64,000 nt of DNA. Source: Aquabacterium sp. OR-4. GTDB taxonomy: Bacteria; Pseudomonadota; Gammaproteobacteria; Burkholderiales; Burkholderiaceae_C. The notes below the pieces were generated by a model. It did no database searches and was not told the origin of the DNA. It was given only the letters and a program-made list of their open reading frames with translations. This document shows, in pieces, positions 23,541 to 32,726 of this stretch. The DNA lies in contig NZ_JAOCQD020000002.1 in the NCBI RefSeq assembly GCF_025290835.2, positions 992,001-1,056,000 of the forward strand, given 5' to 3'. How positions within the stretch are numbered: position 1 is the stretch's first letter; each line of letters begins with the position of its first letter. Made by a program: the position numbers and the translations under genes.

Positions 23541-26500
23541 TCAGGCCTCGTAGACGATGGCCGCGCGGCCTTCACCGGCCAGCGCACGCACCCGCGCCAG
23601 CGCCTCGTCGCAGGGCCAGATGCGGGCCGCGTCGCCCAGCTCCAGCTCGGCCTCGGCGCCGGGCCGCCGGAGCTTCAGACGCAGCATCAGGCCCTGGGTG
23701 ATCTCGCCCTGCTCGGTGCTTTCGCGCCGCGCCGGCCAGGTGGTCACCAGTTCGTCCAGCAGGCGCGGGTCGCGCTCGGCGGCGCTGCCGTCGAGCGTGA
23801 GGCTCAGCCAGCGGCCAAAACGCGCGCGCGCCGCGGCCAGGCCCCACACCGCCTGCACATTGCAGCGCAGGCCGCCGCCATTGAAGCGGTCGGTCTGCAC
23901 CCGGCCCTGGATCAGCAGCAGTTCGTCGTCCTTCAGCAGGTCTTTCGCGCTCTCGATCAGGGCCTCGTTGGCCACGCACTCGATGCTCTCGGTCTTGTCG
24001 TCGAGCTTGAAGATGGCCACGCGGCCGCGCTGGCCGTTGATGAAGCGCAGGTCGCTGACGATGCCGGCCACCAGCTGCGGATCGCGGCTGTCCACCAGGT
24101 CGGCCACCTGGCGCTTGCAGAAGCGCCGCACCTCGGGCTCGCACTCGTCGAACAGGTGGCCCGAGAGGTAGAAGCCGATGGCCGTCTTCTCGTGCGACAG
24201 GCGCTCGCGCACGCCCCAGGGCGCGGCGGCCACCAGCGGCGGCTCCTGCGCATGCGAGCCGTGGCTGTCGTCGTCGAACAGGCCGCCCTGCGAGGCATTG
24301 GCCACCTGGGCCTCGGCAAATTCAAAACCCAGGCCCACGCTGGCCAGCAGGCGCGAGCGGCCGCGGTCGGTGTCGGCGCAGGCGGGGTCGCGCTCGATGC
24401 TGATGAGATCGAAGGCGCCGGCCTTGATCAGCGCCTCGACCACCCGCTTGTTGACGCGCTTGCGGTCGACGCGGGCGCAGAAGTCGAAGAAGCTGAGGAA
24501 GGGGCCGCCCTCGCTGCGTGCCTCGACCAGCGCCTCGATCGCGCCCTGGCCGGTGCCCTTGATGCCGCCCAGCGCATAACGAACCCGCTTGTTGTCCACC
24601 GGCTCGAAGCGCCAGGTGCCGGTGTTGACATCGGGCGCATCGAAGGCGATGTTGAAGAGCTTGGCATCGTTGAGCAACACCTTGAGCTTGTCGGTGTCGT
24701 CCATCTCGATGGTCATGTTCGCGGCGTAGAACTCGGCCGTGAAATGCACCTTCAGCCAGGCCGTGTGGTACGCCAGCAGCGAGTAGGCGGCGGCGTGGCT
24801 CTTGTTGAAGCCATAGCCGGCAAACTTCTCCATCAGGTCGAACACCTCGTCGGCCTTCTCGGCCGGGATGTCCTTCTTGGCCGCGCCCTCGCGGAAGATC
24901 TGGCGATGCTGCGCCATCTCCTCGGCCTTCTTCTTGCCCATCGCGCGGCGCAAGAGGTCGGCGCCGCCGAGGCTGTAGCCGCCCAGGATCTGGGCGCTCT
25001 GCATCACCTGCTCCTGGTAGACCATGATGCCGTAGGTCTCACCCAGCACCTGGCCCAGCAGCGGGTGCGGGTACTCCACCACCTCCTTGCCGTGCTTGCG
25101 CGCCACGAAGCTGGGGATCAGGTCCATCGGGCCCGGGCGGTACAGCGCGTTCAGCGCGATCAGGTCTTCCAGCCGGCTGGGCCGCGCCTCGCGCAGCATC
25201 TTCTGCATGCCGGTCGATTCGAACTGGAACACCGACTCGGTGAGGCCTTCGGAGAACAGCTTGTAGACACGCGGGTCATCGAGCGGCAGGGTCTCGAAGC
25301 TGAAGTCCTTTTGCGCCGGATGGCGGCGCACGATGAAGTCCTTGGCCAGCTCCAGGATCGTGAGCGTGGCCAGGCCCAGAAAGTCGAACTTGACCAGGCC
25401 GATGGCTTCGACGTCGTCCTTGTCGTACTGGCTCACCGCCGAGTCGCTGCCGGGCTGCTGGTACAGCGGGCAGAAGTCGGTGATCTTGCCCGGCGCGATC
25501 AGCACGCCACCGGCATGCATGCCGATGTTGCGCACCATGCCTTCCACGCGCATGGCCAGCTTCAGCAGCTCGGCCACCTCTTCGTCGGTCTTCTCGCGCT
25601 CGCCCAGCTCGGGCGCCTCGTGGCGCGCGTAGATGGTGGGGTCCTTGTCGGGGTTGTAGCCCTCGGGCACCGGGGCCAGCGTCACGCTCTTGCCCGGCGG
25701 CGCCGGGATCAGCTTGGCGATGCTGTCCACATGGCCGAAGCCCATGCCCAGCACACGGCCGATGTCGCGCAGCGCGGCCTTGGCGGCCATGGTGCCGAAG
25801 GTGGCGATCTGGCTGACGGCCTGGCGGCCGTACTTGTCCTTCACATAGTCGATCACCCGGTCGCGGTTGCCCTGGCAGAAGTCGATGTCGAAGTCGGGCA
25901 TCGACACGCGCTCGGGGTTCAGGAAGCGCTCGAACAGCAGGTTGTAGTGCAGCGGGTCCAGGTCGGTGATCTTCATCGCATAGGCCACCAGCGAGCCCGC
26001 GCCCGAGCCCCGGCCGGGGCCCACCGGGCAGCCGTTGGCCTTGGCCCACAGGATGAAGTCCGACACGATGAGGAAGTAGCCCGGGAAGCCCATCTTCAGG
26101 ATGGTGCCGATCTCGAACTCCAGCCGCTCGACGTAGCGCGGGCGCTCGGCATCGCGCTTGGCGGCATCGGGAAACAGCTGCCGCAGCCGGTCTTCGAGAC
26201 CCTCGAAGCTGGCCTGGCGGAAGTAGTCGCCCATCGGCATCGGCGTGCCGTCGGCCATGAGCGGCGTCGGAAAGTCGGGCAGGTAGAACTTGCCCATCTG
26301 CAGCGTCAGGCTGCAGCGCTGCGCGATCTGCAGCGTATTGGCCAGCGCCACCGGCAGGTCGGCCCACAGCGCGGCCATCTCGGCCTGGGTCTTGAAGTAC
26401 TGCTCGCGGGTGAAGCGCTTGATGCGCTTGGGGTTGGCCAGCGTCTCGCCGTCGGCCACGCACACCCGCGCCTCGTGGGCCTCGAAGTCTTCCGGCGCCG

Positions 26501-27104
26501 CAAACTGCACCGGGTGGGTGGCCACCACCGGCAGCCCCAGCTCGGCCGCCAGCGGCACGGCGGCGCGCACATGGGCCTCGTGGTTGGGCAGGCCGCCGCG
26601 CTGCAGCTCGAGGTAGAAGCGGCCCGGAAACAGCCCGGCCAGGCGCCGCGCCTGGTTTCGCGCGCGCTCCACATCGCCGGCCAGCAGGGCCATGCCCACG
26701 GCGCCCAGGTCGGCACCCGACAGCGCGATCATCCCGCCGCCCAGCTCGGCCAGCCACTCCCACTTGACCCAGGCCTGGGCGCGCTGGGCATTGAGCACCC
26801 AGCTGCGGCCCAGCAGCTCGCTCAGGTTGAGGTAGCCCTGGCGGCTTTGCACCAGCAGCAGCAGGCGGCTGGGGAGCTTGTCGGTGCCCTCGGGCTCGAG
26901 GAAGACATCGGCGCCGATGATCGGCTGCACGCCCTTGCCACGGCAGGCCTTGTAGAACTTGATCGCGCCGAACAGGTTGCTGAGGTCGGTGATGGCCAGC
27001 GCCGGCTGGCCATCGGCCTTGGCCAGCGCGGCGGCGTCATCGACGCGCAGCGTGCCGTCGACAACGGAATATTCGGAGTGGGTGCGCAGGTGGACGAAGG
27101 GCAT
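23541..27104 (-). CDS. dnaE: DNA polymerase III subunit alpha
   Basis: Replicative polymerase catalytic subunit, 1187 residues. The PHP domain opens with HLRTHSEYSVVDG. The palm has the metal-binding aspartates of PDFDIDF at residues 404 and 406 (E. coli 401/403) and a later KFDFLGL. Fingers, the helix-hairpin-helix region and a C-terminal OB fold (FINGQRGRVAIFKLDD) follow. Start at the ATG of MPFVHLRTHSEYS, which fits the family N-terminus. A TACAAT hexamer ends five bases before it. It is the DnaE1 type, not the DnaE2 of the imuB cassette. Confidence 0.97.
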   Translation of the reverse strand: MPFVHLRTHSEYSVVDGTLRVDDAAALAKADGQPALAITDLSNLFGAIKFYKACRGKGVQPIIGADVFLEPEGTDKLPSRLLLLVQSRQGYLNLSELLGRSWVLNAQRAQAWVKWEWLAELGGGMIALSGADLGAVGMALLAGDVERARNQARRLAGLFPGRFYLELQRGGLPNHEAHVRAAVPLAAELGLPVVATHPVQFAAPEDFEAHEARVCVADGETLANPKRIKRFTREQYFKTQAEMAALWADLPVALANTLQIAQRCSLTLQMGKFYLPDFPTPLMADGTPMPMGDYFRQASFEGLEDRLRQLFPDAAKRDAERPRYVERLEFEIGTILKMGFPGYFLIVSDFILWAKANGCPVGPGRGSGAGSLVAYAMKITDLDPLHYNLLFERFLNPERVSMPDFDIDFCQGNRDRVIDYVKDKYGRQAVSQIATFGTMAAKAALRDIGRVLGMGFGHVDSIAKLIPAPPGKSVTLAPVPEGYNPDKDPTIYARHEAPELGEREKTDEEVAELLKLAMRVEGMVRNIGMHAGGVLIAPGKITDFCPLYQQPGSDSAVSQYDKDDVEAIGLVKFDFLGLATLTILELAKDFIVRRHPAQKDFSFETLPLDDPRVYKLFSEGLTESVFQFESTGMQKMLREARPSRLEDLIALNALYRPGPMDLIPSFVARKHGKEVVEYPHPLLGQVLGETYGIMVYQEQVMQSAQILGGYSLGGADLLRRAMGKKKAEEMAQHRQIFREGAAKKDIPAEKADEVFDLMEKFAGYGFNKSHAAAYSLLAYHTAWLKVHFTAEFYAANMTIEMDDTDKLKVLLNDAKLFNIAFDAPDVNTGTWRFEPVDNKRVRYALGGIKGTGQGAIEALVEARSEGGPFLSFFDFCARVDRKRVNKRVVEALIKAGAFDLISIERDPACADTDRGRSRLLASVGLGFEFAEAQVANASQGGLFDDDSHGSHAQEPPLVAAAPWGVRERLSHEKTAIGFYLSGHLFDECEPEVRRFCKRQVADLVDSRDPQLVAGIVSDLRFINGQRGRVAIFKLDDKTESIECVANEALIESAKDLLKDDELLLIQGRVQTDRFNGGGLRCNVQAVWGLAAARARFGRWLSLTLDGSAAERDPRLLDELVTTWPARRESTEQGEITQGLMLRLKLRRPGAEAELELGDAARIWPCDEALARVRALAGEGRAAIVYEA

Positions 27105-27109
27105 GCGGC

Positions 27110-27115
27110 ATTGTA
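27110..27115 (-). promoter_or_regulatory. Putative -10 of dnaE
   Basis: TACAAT on the minus strand, five bases before the dnaE ATG. A start site at the usual distance falls at the A of ATG, suggesting a leaderless message. No clear -35. Confidence 0.4.
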
Positions 27116-27191
27116 GGAAGCCCCCCGCCCTTTGAGCCGCCCTGACGCAGCCCGGGGCCGGCCCGGGCACGGTCCGGGCAGCCCACGCGCG

Positions 27192-27899
27192 TTACCGGGC
27201 CGCCGTGGCCGCCGGGTCGGGCCGGCGCGGGCCGGGCAGGACGCCGTTGGGCATCGGCACCCCCAGCAGGCGCTGGTTGGCGATGGCCGCATAGCCGAAG
27301 CTGGCGTCGGTGACGGTGTTGAGCACCTGCTCGACCACCGCCTTCACCAGCAGGCCCACCAGGCCGCCCTGGTTGCTGTTGCTCTGCTCGGCCGACGAAG
27401 CGGTGGCCGCGCCCTGCCAGATCTGCACACCGCTGCGCAGGTCGACGATGCGGCCTTCCACCGTGACGCGGGTTTCGCTGCCCACCACCTGGTAGCGCGT
27501 GCCGTACTGCTTGACGCGCAGGTAGACCGCGGCGTCGGCACCGAAGATCTGGCGCAGCCGGGCGGTCGACACCTCCTGGATGTCGGCCGGCGTGCTGAGG
27601 CCGTTCTCGCGGAAGGTGTCGTGCACCAGCGCGGCCGGCAGCACGTAGTAGCCGGCCTCGGCCAGCGGCGCGGTGGCGGTGGCCAGCACGCCGTTGCTGG
27701 CCTTCACGTCGGACGAGTCGTTGATCGGCGGCAGCACCAGCAGCGAGGCCGGGCGGCTCTGGCGGTAGGCGGTGTAGTCGAACGGGGCCTTGGGCGTGGC
27801 GCAGGCGCCCAGCAGGGCCGGCAGCACGGCCAGCGCCAGGCGCTGGGCCCAGCGCGGCAGGCGGCAGCCCAAACCGCGGGGGCCGAAAGTCGGGGTCAT
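27192..27899 (-). CDS. DUF799 / GNA1162-family lipoprotein
   Basis: 235-residue outer-membrane-type lipoprotein. Signal peptide with lipobox ALLGAC (Cys about residue 33). Mature part has SLLVLPPINDSSDVKASNGVLAT and RLRQIFGADAAVYLRVKQYGTRYQV, the pattern of the GNA1162/DUF799 family. Third gene of a csgG-like, DUF4810, DUF799 set that travels together in many Gram-negative bacteria. Its exact role is unknown; these proteins resemble TolB-N/CsgG-type envelope factors. Confidence 0.85.
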   Translation of the reverse strand: MTPTFGPRGLGCRLPRWAQRLALAVLPALLGACATPKAPFDYTAYRQSRPASLLVLPPINDSSDVKASNGVLATATAPLAEAGYYVLPAALVHDTFRENGLSTPADIQEVSTARLRQIFGADAAVYLRVKQYGTRYQVVGSETRVTVEGRIVDLRSGVQIWQGAATASSAEQSNSNQGGLVGLLVKAVVEQVLNTVTDASFGYAAIANQRLLGVPMPNGVLPGPRRPDPAATAAR

Positions 27900-27922
27900 C
27901 GGGGGTGTCCTTGTACGGGGGT

Positions 27923-28447
27923 TCAGGGCGCCTTGGCTGCGGAGGCGGCCGTGGCCGGCAGCGCCGGCTTGGCCGCCGGGCTGGCTGAACCGGGTGCAGC
28001 GGGTGCAGCGGCCGGGCGCTGGTCGAGCCGGGCGAGCAGAAAGTCCATGAAGGGCGCCGCCTCGGCAAAGGCCGCCTTCTCGGCCTGCAGCTGGCGCCGC
28101 GCCTCGTCGGGGTTGCCCAGGTGCAGCTGCAGCAGGCCCACATGGGCGCGAAAGCCGGGCGGCAGCGCTGCCTGCTGGGCGCGGGCCTTCTCGGCCTGCG
28201 CCTGCAGGATGCCGAGCTGCTCGGCCGCGGTGCTGGTGTCGCTGTTCAGGTAGGCATACACCTGCCGCTCGTAGCCACCCCAGTGGTACATCGGCTTGGC
28301 CGGCTGCGCACAGCCACCCAGCCAGAGCACCGGCACCAGTGCCGCCAGCGCCGCCAGCGCCGCCAGCGCCCTCGCACCGGCCCGGCCCGGCCGTGCGCCT
28401 GACGTGCGGCCGCTCAAGGCTTGGCCCCCGACGGCGCCACCGACCAC
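27923..28447 (-). CDS. DUF4810 lipoprotein
   Basis: About 165-174 residues. A lipoprotein signal (ALVPVLWLGGC) is followed by the family signature PMYHWGGYERQVYAYL and a helical TPR-like part (GFRAHVGLLQLHLGNPDEARRQL). The tail is Ala/Pro-rich. The ATG given lies inside the end of the csgG-like gene. A TTG at 28417 that overlaps that gene's stop (TTGA) would shorten the unusually long n-region and is a real alternative. Middle gene of the three-lipoprotein operon. Confidence 0.82.
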   Translation of the reverse strand: MVGGAVGGQALSGRTSGARPGRAGARALAALAALAALVPVLWLGGCAQPAKPMYHWGGYERQVYAYLNSDTSTAAEQLGILQAQAEKARAQQAALPPGFRAHVGLLQLHLGNPDEARRQLQAEKAAFAEAAPFMDFLLARLDQRPAAAPAAPGSASPAAKPALPATAASAAKAP

Positions 28448-29151
28448 TGGCCGGCCTCGAGCCCGCTGACCAGGGCGTTGACCGCCTCGCGCATGGCCAG
28501 GTCGAGCACCTTGCCGTTGAGCGTGGCGTCATAGCCGGCCGTGCCGCCAAAGCCCACCACCTCGCGGCTGGACAGCTCGTACTCGCCGGCGCCACGGGCC
28601 GAATACACCACCTCGGAGGTGAGCGTGTTGACGATGTTGAGCGTGACCTTGGCATAGGCCACCTGGCTCTTGCCGCGGCCCAGCAGGCCGAACAGCTGCT
28701 GGTCGCCCACCTCCTTGCGGCCGAACTCGGTGACATCGCCGGTGACCACGAACTCGGCCCCCTTGATGCCCTGGGCCTTGGCCTGGAACTGCGCCTCCTG
28801 GCGCGTTTCGGCCAGGTTCTCGCGGTCGAGCACGCTGAAGCGCTGCGACTGCTGCAGGTGCGACACCAGCGTGGTCTTGGCCTGGCTGCCCAGACGGTCG
28901 ACGCCGTCGGAGAAGACACCGCGGCCGAAGCTCGAGCGGTTGTCGAACTTGCCCACCGAGACCGGCACACGCGCGCCGCGGTAGGGCGTGGAGGCCGACT
29001 CGACCTTTTGCACGGCCACGGTGCGCGAGGTTTCGGTGGCGCAGCCGGCCAGGGCCAGCATCAGCGCCAGCGCGCCCAGGCGCAACGGGTTCTGGGCCAG
29101 CGGGGCCTTGGGCAGCAGATTCCTGGGCTGCGGGTTGGTGGTTTGCATCAT
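28414..29151 (-). CDS. CsgG/HfaB-family lipoprotein
   Basis: 245-residue lipoprotein with lipobox ALAGC and a CsgG domain: VSVGKFDNRSSFGRGVFSDGVDRLGSQAKTTLVSHL, then RFSVLDRENLAETRQEAQ and AEFVVTGDVTEFG. CsgG proteins form outer-membrane export pores for curli, but no curli subunit gene is seen here, so a general envelope role with the two downstream lipoproteins is more likely. The start ATG has a good Shine-Dalgarno (AGGGAG at 29160-29165), which decides against the ATG at 29190. Confidence 0.86.
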   Translation of the reverse strand: MMQTTNPQPRNLLPKAPLAQNPLRLGALALMLALAGCATETSRTVAVQKVESASTPYRGARVPVSVGKFDNRSSFGRGVFSDGVDRLGSQAKTTLVSHLQQSQRFSVLDRENLAETRQEAQFQAKAQGIKGAEFVVTGDVTEFGRKEVGDQQLFGLLGRGKSQVAYAKVTLNIVNTLTSEVVYSARGAGEYELSSREVVGFGGTAGYDATLNGKVLDLAMREAVNALVSGLEAGQWSVAPSGAKP

Positions 29152-29267
29152 GGTGTCGACTCCCTGTTCATGGATGGCCTGCCCGGCCAACAGGCCAGGT
29201 GAGCGACAAGTCTAACCAGCGCCACCGGCCCCTCGCGAGGCGTGCTGGCGGGCCGCGGCGAGCTTTC

Positions 29268-29273
29268 TAGAAT
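29268..29273 (+). promoter_or_regulatory. Putative -10 of trhO
   Basis: TAGAAT seven bases before the chosen ATG; a start site at the usual distance gives a leaderless message. It overlaps an alternative upstream ATG (29272), which argues for the later start. Confidence 0.4.
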
Positions 29274-29280
29274 GGGCGCC

Positions 29281-30036
29281 ATGGCCGCCATCCTGAACAT
29301 CAGCAGCTACCGCTTCGTGCCCCTGGACGACCTGCCGGCGCTGCGCGACGCGCTGCACCAGCGCGCCCAGGCGCTGCAACTCACCGGCACCGTGCTGCTG
29401 GCCGAAGAAGGCATCAACCTGTTCCTGGCCGGCAGCGCCGACGGCGTGAACGCCTGGCTGGCGGCACTGCGCGCCGACGCACGCTTTGCCGGGCTCGAGG
29501 CCAAGCAGAGCTGGAGCGAGGCCCCGCCCTTCAAGCGCCTGAAGGTGAAGATCAAGCGCGAGATCATCCGCATGAACCACCCGGCCGTGCGCCCGGCAGC
29601 CGGGCGCGCCCCGGCCGTGGCCCCCGAGGTGCTGGCGCGCTGGCTCGGGCAGGGCCATGACGACGCCGGCCGCCCGGTGCGCATGCTCGACACCCGCAAT
29701 GCCTTCGAGGTGGACGACGGCGCCTTCGACAACGCCATCGACTGGCGCATCGACAAGTTCAGCGAGTTTCCGGCGGCCCTGGCCGCGCACCGCGCCGAGC
29801 TGGAAGGCGCCACCATCGTGAGCTACTGCACCGGCGGCATCCGCTGCGAAAAGGCGGCCATCGTGATGCAGGAGATGGGCCTGAGCCACAGCTACCAGCT
29901 CGAGGGCGGCATCCTGAAGTACTTCGAGGCCACCGCGGGCCAGGCGCCGGGCTGGCATGGCCGCTGTTTCGTGTTCGACGAACGCCTGGGGCTCGACCCG
30001 GCGCTGCACCCCGCCAGCGCGGCGGCCGGCGCGTGA
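29281..30036 (+). CDS. trhO: tRNA uridine 34 hydroxylase TrhO (rhodanese-like)
   Basis: 251 residues. Oxygen-dependent hydroxylation of U34 in tRNA to ho5U. The N-terminal domain shows GTVLLAEEGINLFLAGS and FKRLKVKIKREIIRM; the C-terminal rhodanese domain has the active-site loop YCTGGIRCEKA with Cys first. From memory the E. coli homologue YceA is longer (about 350 residues), so this is a short form that lacks the C-terminal zinc-binding tail. Followed with a TGATG overlap by a hydrolase gene. Confidence 0.85.
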   Translation: MAAILNISSYRFVPLDDLPALRDALHQRAQALQLTGTVLLAEEGINLFLAGSADGVNAWLAALRADARFAGLEAKQSWSEAPPFKRLKVKIKREIIRMNHPAVRPAAGRAPAVAPEVLARWLGQGHDDAGRPVRMLDTRNAFEVDDGAFDNAIDWRIDKFSEFPAALAAHRAELEGATIVSYCTGGIRCEKAAIVMQEMGLSHSYQLEGGILKYFEATAGQAPGWHGRCFVFDERLGLDPALHPASAAAGA

Positions 30037-30983
30037 TGGGCGCCCTGCTGCTGCGCCTGTTCGGCCTGTTGCTGCTGCTGAGCGCGCTGGCGCTGCCGCT
30101 GGTGCGCGCCCCCGACCGCCCGGTGGACACCCTGGTGGCCCGCTGGGCACCGCCGCCCTCGCAGTTTCTCGATCTGGGCGGCCAGCTGGTGCACTTCCGC
30201 GACGAGGGCCCGCGCCAGGATCCGGTGCCGCTGCTGCTGCTGCACGGCACCTCGGCCAGCCTGCACACCTGGGACGGCTGGGTGCGCGCGCTGCGCGGCA
30301 CGCGCCGCGTGATCAGCCTCGACCTGCCGGCCTTCGGCCTGACCGGGCCCTTCGACGGGCCCTATGCCGGCCGGCCCTACACCGGCGAGCAGTACGCGCG
30401 CTTCGTGCTCGACGTGCTCGACCAGCTCAAGCTGCCGCGCGTGAGCATTGCCGGCAACTCGCTGGGCGGCGAGGTGGCCTGGCGCATCGCCGCCAGCGCG
30501 CCGCAGCGGGTGGAGCGGCTGATCCTGGTGGATGCCGCCGGCTACCAGCGCAACGTGGCGCAGATTCCGCTGGGCTGGCGCATCGCCCGCGTGCCGGTGC
30601 TGGGCCGGGTGGCCGAGCATGTGCTGCCGCAATCGTTCATCCGCGAAGGCCTGAGCCTGGTGATGGGCGACCCGGCGCACGTCACCGAGGCCATGGTCGA
30701 GCGCTACCACGAGCTGACGCTGCGCGAGGGCAATCGCGCCGCGCTGATCGAGCGCGCGCGGCAATGGACGCCCGACGAAGGCGTGGCCCAGGTGCGTGGC
30801 GTGACCCAGCCCACGCTGGTGCTGTGGGGCGGCCGCGACCGCCTGATTCCGCCGGCCACGGCGCAGCGCTTTGCCGCCGACATCCCCGGCGCGCAAGTGC
30901 AGGTGTTCGACGACCTGGGCCACATCCCGCACGAGGAAGACCCGGCGCGCACCGTGGCGGTGGTGCAGGCGTTTCTGAAGTAG
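30036..30983 (+). CDS. Alpha/beta hydrolase
   Basis: 315 residues. One N-terminal hydrophobic helix (LLLRLFGLLLLLSALALPLV) could anchor it or export it. The fold has LLLLHGTSASLHTWDGW (oxyanion), nucleophile elbow GNSLGGE (Ser), acid Asp in LWGGRDRLIP and the catalytic His in DLGHIPHEEDP. Substrate not predictable. The ATG overlaps the trhO stop; a GTG one codon earlier is possible. Confidence 0.87.
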   Translation: MGALLLRLFGLLLLLSALALPLVRAPDRPVDTLVARWAPPPSQFLDLGGQLVHFRDEGPRQDPVPLLLLHGTSASLHTWDGWVRALRGTRRVISLDLPAFGLTGPFDGPYAGRPYTGEQYARFVLDVLDQLKLPRVSIAGNSLGGEVAWRIAASAPQRVERLILVDAAGYQRNVAQIPLGWRIARVPVLGRVAEHVLPQSFIREGLSLVMGDPAHVTEAMVERYHELTLREGNRAALIERARQWTPDEGVAQVRGVTQPTLVLWGGRDRLIPPATAQRFAADIPGAQVQVFDDLGHIPHEEDPARTVAVVQAFLK

Positions 30984-30984
30984 C

Positions 30985-31004
30985 GCGGCCGGCCGGGCGG
31001 CCGC
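30985..31004. terminator. GC hairpin between convergent genes
   Basis: GCGGCC ... GGCCGC inverted repeat fills most of the 24-base gap between the hydrolase and the DUF599 gene. No T-run. Confidence 0.4.
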
Positions 31005-31007
31005 AGC

Positions 31008-31724
31008 TCAGTCCAGGCCGGCCCGCAGCGCGTGCAGCACCTCGCTGTGGAACTCGCGCCGGTACAGCACCCACAGCACGAAGACCGTGGCGCCGATGAA
31101 GGCCCAGGCCGAGACGAACCAGGCCACCACCGCAAACGACAGGTAGTAGGCGCGCAGCCCGTCGTTGAAGGTCTCGGCCGCCAGGCCCATCACGCGGCCG
31201 GCGCGGTCGGCAAACAGCTCGCGCTCGGCATCGTTGGCGTAGCGCCTGACATCGGGCGCGGCGCCCACCATCACCACGCCAAAGCTGTACTGGCGGATGC
31301 TCCAGGTGAAGCGGAAAAACGCGAACACGAAGATCGCCGCCAGCGTGGCCAGCTTCAGGTCGAACACCAGGGCCGAGGTGCGCGCGGCAAAGGGCAGCTC
31401 CTGCACCAGCTCGGTGGCCTTCTCGGTGGAGGCCAGCGCCGCCAGCAGGCCGCCGATGATCAGGATGCTGGTGGAGGCAAAAAACGACGGGCTGGCCGAC
31501 AGGCTTTGCGCCACCGCCGAATCGACGATGCGGTTCTCGCGCCAGGTGACCTGCAGCATCCAGCGCCGCCGCCAGCGGTTGGTGGTGGCCAGGATCGACG
31601 GCCGCACCTCGGCGCGGCGCTTGGCCCACAGCGCATAGCCCACCCAGCCGGCAAAAAACAGCGCCAGTGCCAGCCAGTCCAGCGCAGGCAGCAGTTCAAA
31701 AGGTTTGGCCAGCAGCAGATTCAT
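31008..31724 (-). CDS. DUF599 membrane protein
   Basis: 238 residues with four predicted transmembrane helices (about residues 12-31, 85-100, 120-140 and 195-225). Recognisable family features are WLALALFFAGWVGYALWAKRR, a basic RWRRRWMLQ stretch and the RQYSFGVVMVGAAP segment. Function unknown. A TACAGT hexamer (31733-31738, minus strand) lies eight bases before the ATG and there is no Shine-Dalgarno. Confidence 0.8.
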   Translation of the reverse strand: MNLLLAKPFELLPALDWLALALFFAGWVGYALWAKRRAEVRPSILATTNRWRRRWMLQVTWRENRIVDSAVAQSLSASPSFFASTSILIIGGLLAALASTEKATELVQELPFAARTSALVFDLKLATLAAIFVFAFFRFTWSIRQYSFGVVMVGAAPDVRRYANDAERELFADRAGRVMGLAAETFNDGLRAYYLSFAVVAWFVSAWAFIGATVFVLWVLYRREFHSEVLHALRAGLD

Positions 31725-31766
31725 GGGGGGCGACTGTAATGGGCCGCGCAGCGGCCCGGCCCCGGC

Positions 31767-32681
31767 TCACATCTGGCGAAACAGGTGCAGAAAGCTGCGG
31801 CTGACCGGCAGCGTCTCGGCGCGGCCGCGCAGGTGCACGTCGGCCGTGTCATTGGCGCCGCGCACCACCTGGGCGATGGCGCGCAGGTTGACGATCACCG
31901 AGCGGTGCACCTGGGCAAAACTTTCGGGGTCGAGCTCGTCCACCAGCTCGCGGATGGGCTTGCGGATCAGCGCCTCGCCACCCTGCCAGACCACCAGCGT
32001 GTACTTCTCGTCGGAGCGCAGGTAGATCACCTCGTCCACCGGGATCAGGCGCACCGCCTGGCCCACCGAGGCCTTGATCCACTGCAGCCAGGCGCGGCCG
32101 CCGGCATGCTGCAGGCGCGCCGCCAGCCGGGCCAGCACCGCGTCGATGCGGCCCGAGCCGTCGTCGTCGGCCGCGGCCTCGGCGGCAGTGGCCTCGGCGG
32201 CAGTGGCCGCCGCGGCGGGCAGCGCCAGCGCGGGCGCATCGAGCCGCTCGCGCAGGCGCGCCACCGTGTCGGCCAGGCGAGCGGCCTCGAAAGGTTTCAC
32301 CAGGTAGTCGACCGCGCCCTGCTCGAAGGCCTGCACCGCGTACTGCTCGTAGGCGGTGACAAAGACCAGCTGCGCGCGCCGCACGGGCCCGCCGGTGGCA
32401 CCCCCCGCATTGCCACCGCCGCCACCGCCACCGCCAGCGCCCGGCTGCTCGGCGGCCTCGGCCTCGCGAATGGCCCGGGCCGCGTCCACCCCGCTGAGGC
32501 CGGGCATGTGCACATCGAGAAACACGATGTCGGGCTGGTGCTGGGCCTGCAGCGCCACCGCCTCGCGGCCGTTGCGCGCCTGGCCCACCACCTGCAGCGC
32601 CGGCCACAGCCGGGCCAGATGGCTGGCCAGGTGCTCGCGCAGCAGCGGCTCGTCGTCGGCGATCAGGCAGGTCGGTGTCAT
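31767..32681 (-). CDS. LytTR-family response regulator
   Basis: 304 residues. Receiver domain at the N-terminus with acidic pocket DDEP and phospho-acceptor Asp56 in FLDVHMPG, the switch residues FVTAYEQYAVQAF, and Lys in DYLVKPF. The C-terminal LytTR DNA-binding domain contains DEVIYLRSDEKYTLV and FAQVHRSVIVNL. An unusual Gly-rich insertion (about residues 80-96) interrupts the receiver domain, and an Ala-rich linker joins the two domains. Pairs with the histidine kinase directly upstream; AlgR/LytR-type regulators of envelope or surface genes are the nearest known group. Target unknown. Confidence 0.9.
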   Translation of the reverse strand: MTPTCLIADDEPLLREHLASHLARLWPALQVVGQARNGREAVALQAQHQPDIVFLDVHMPGLSGVDAARAIREAEAAEQPGAGGGGGGGGNAGGATGGPVRRAQLVFVTAYEQYAVQAFEQGAVDYLVKPFEAARLADTVARLRERLDAPALALPAAAATAAEATAAEAAADDDGSGRIDAVLARLAARLQHAGGRAWLQWIKASVGQAVRLIPVDEVIYLRSDEKYTLVVWQGGEALIRKPIRELVDELDPESFAQVHRSVIVNLRAIAQVVRGANDTADVHLRGRAETLPVSRSFLHLFRQM

Positions 32682-32726
32682 GGGGGTGGCGTCGGGCGTC
32701 GGGCGTCAGTGCGGCGGTGCGGCCGC

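Noticed and set aside
23319..27116. 1265-codon plus-strand open frame opposite dnaE
   Set aside because: Antisense shadow of dnaE; the composition is His/Gln/Arg-rich and no motif is seen, whereas dnaE on the minus strand has all polymerase motifs.
28414..29151. Curli secretion locus
   Set aside because: Only a CsgG-like gene is present; no curlin repeats or CsgE/F homologues are nearby.
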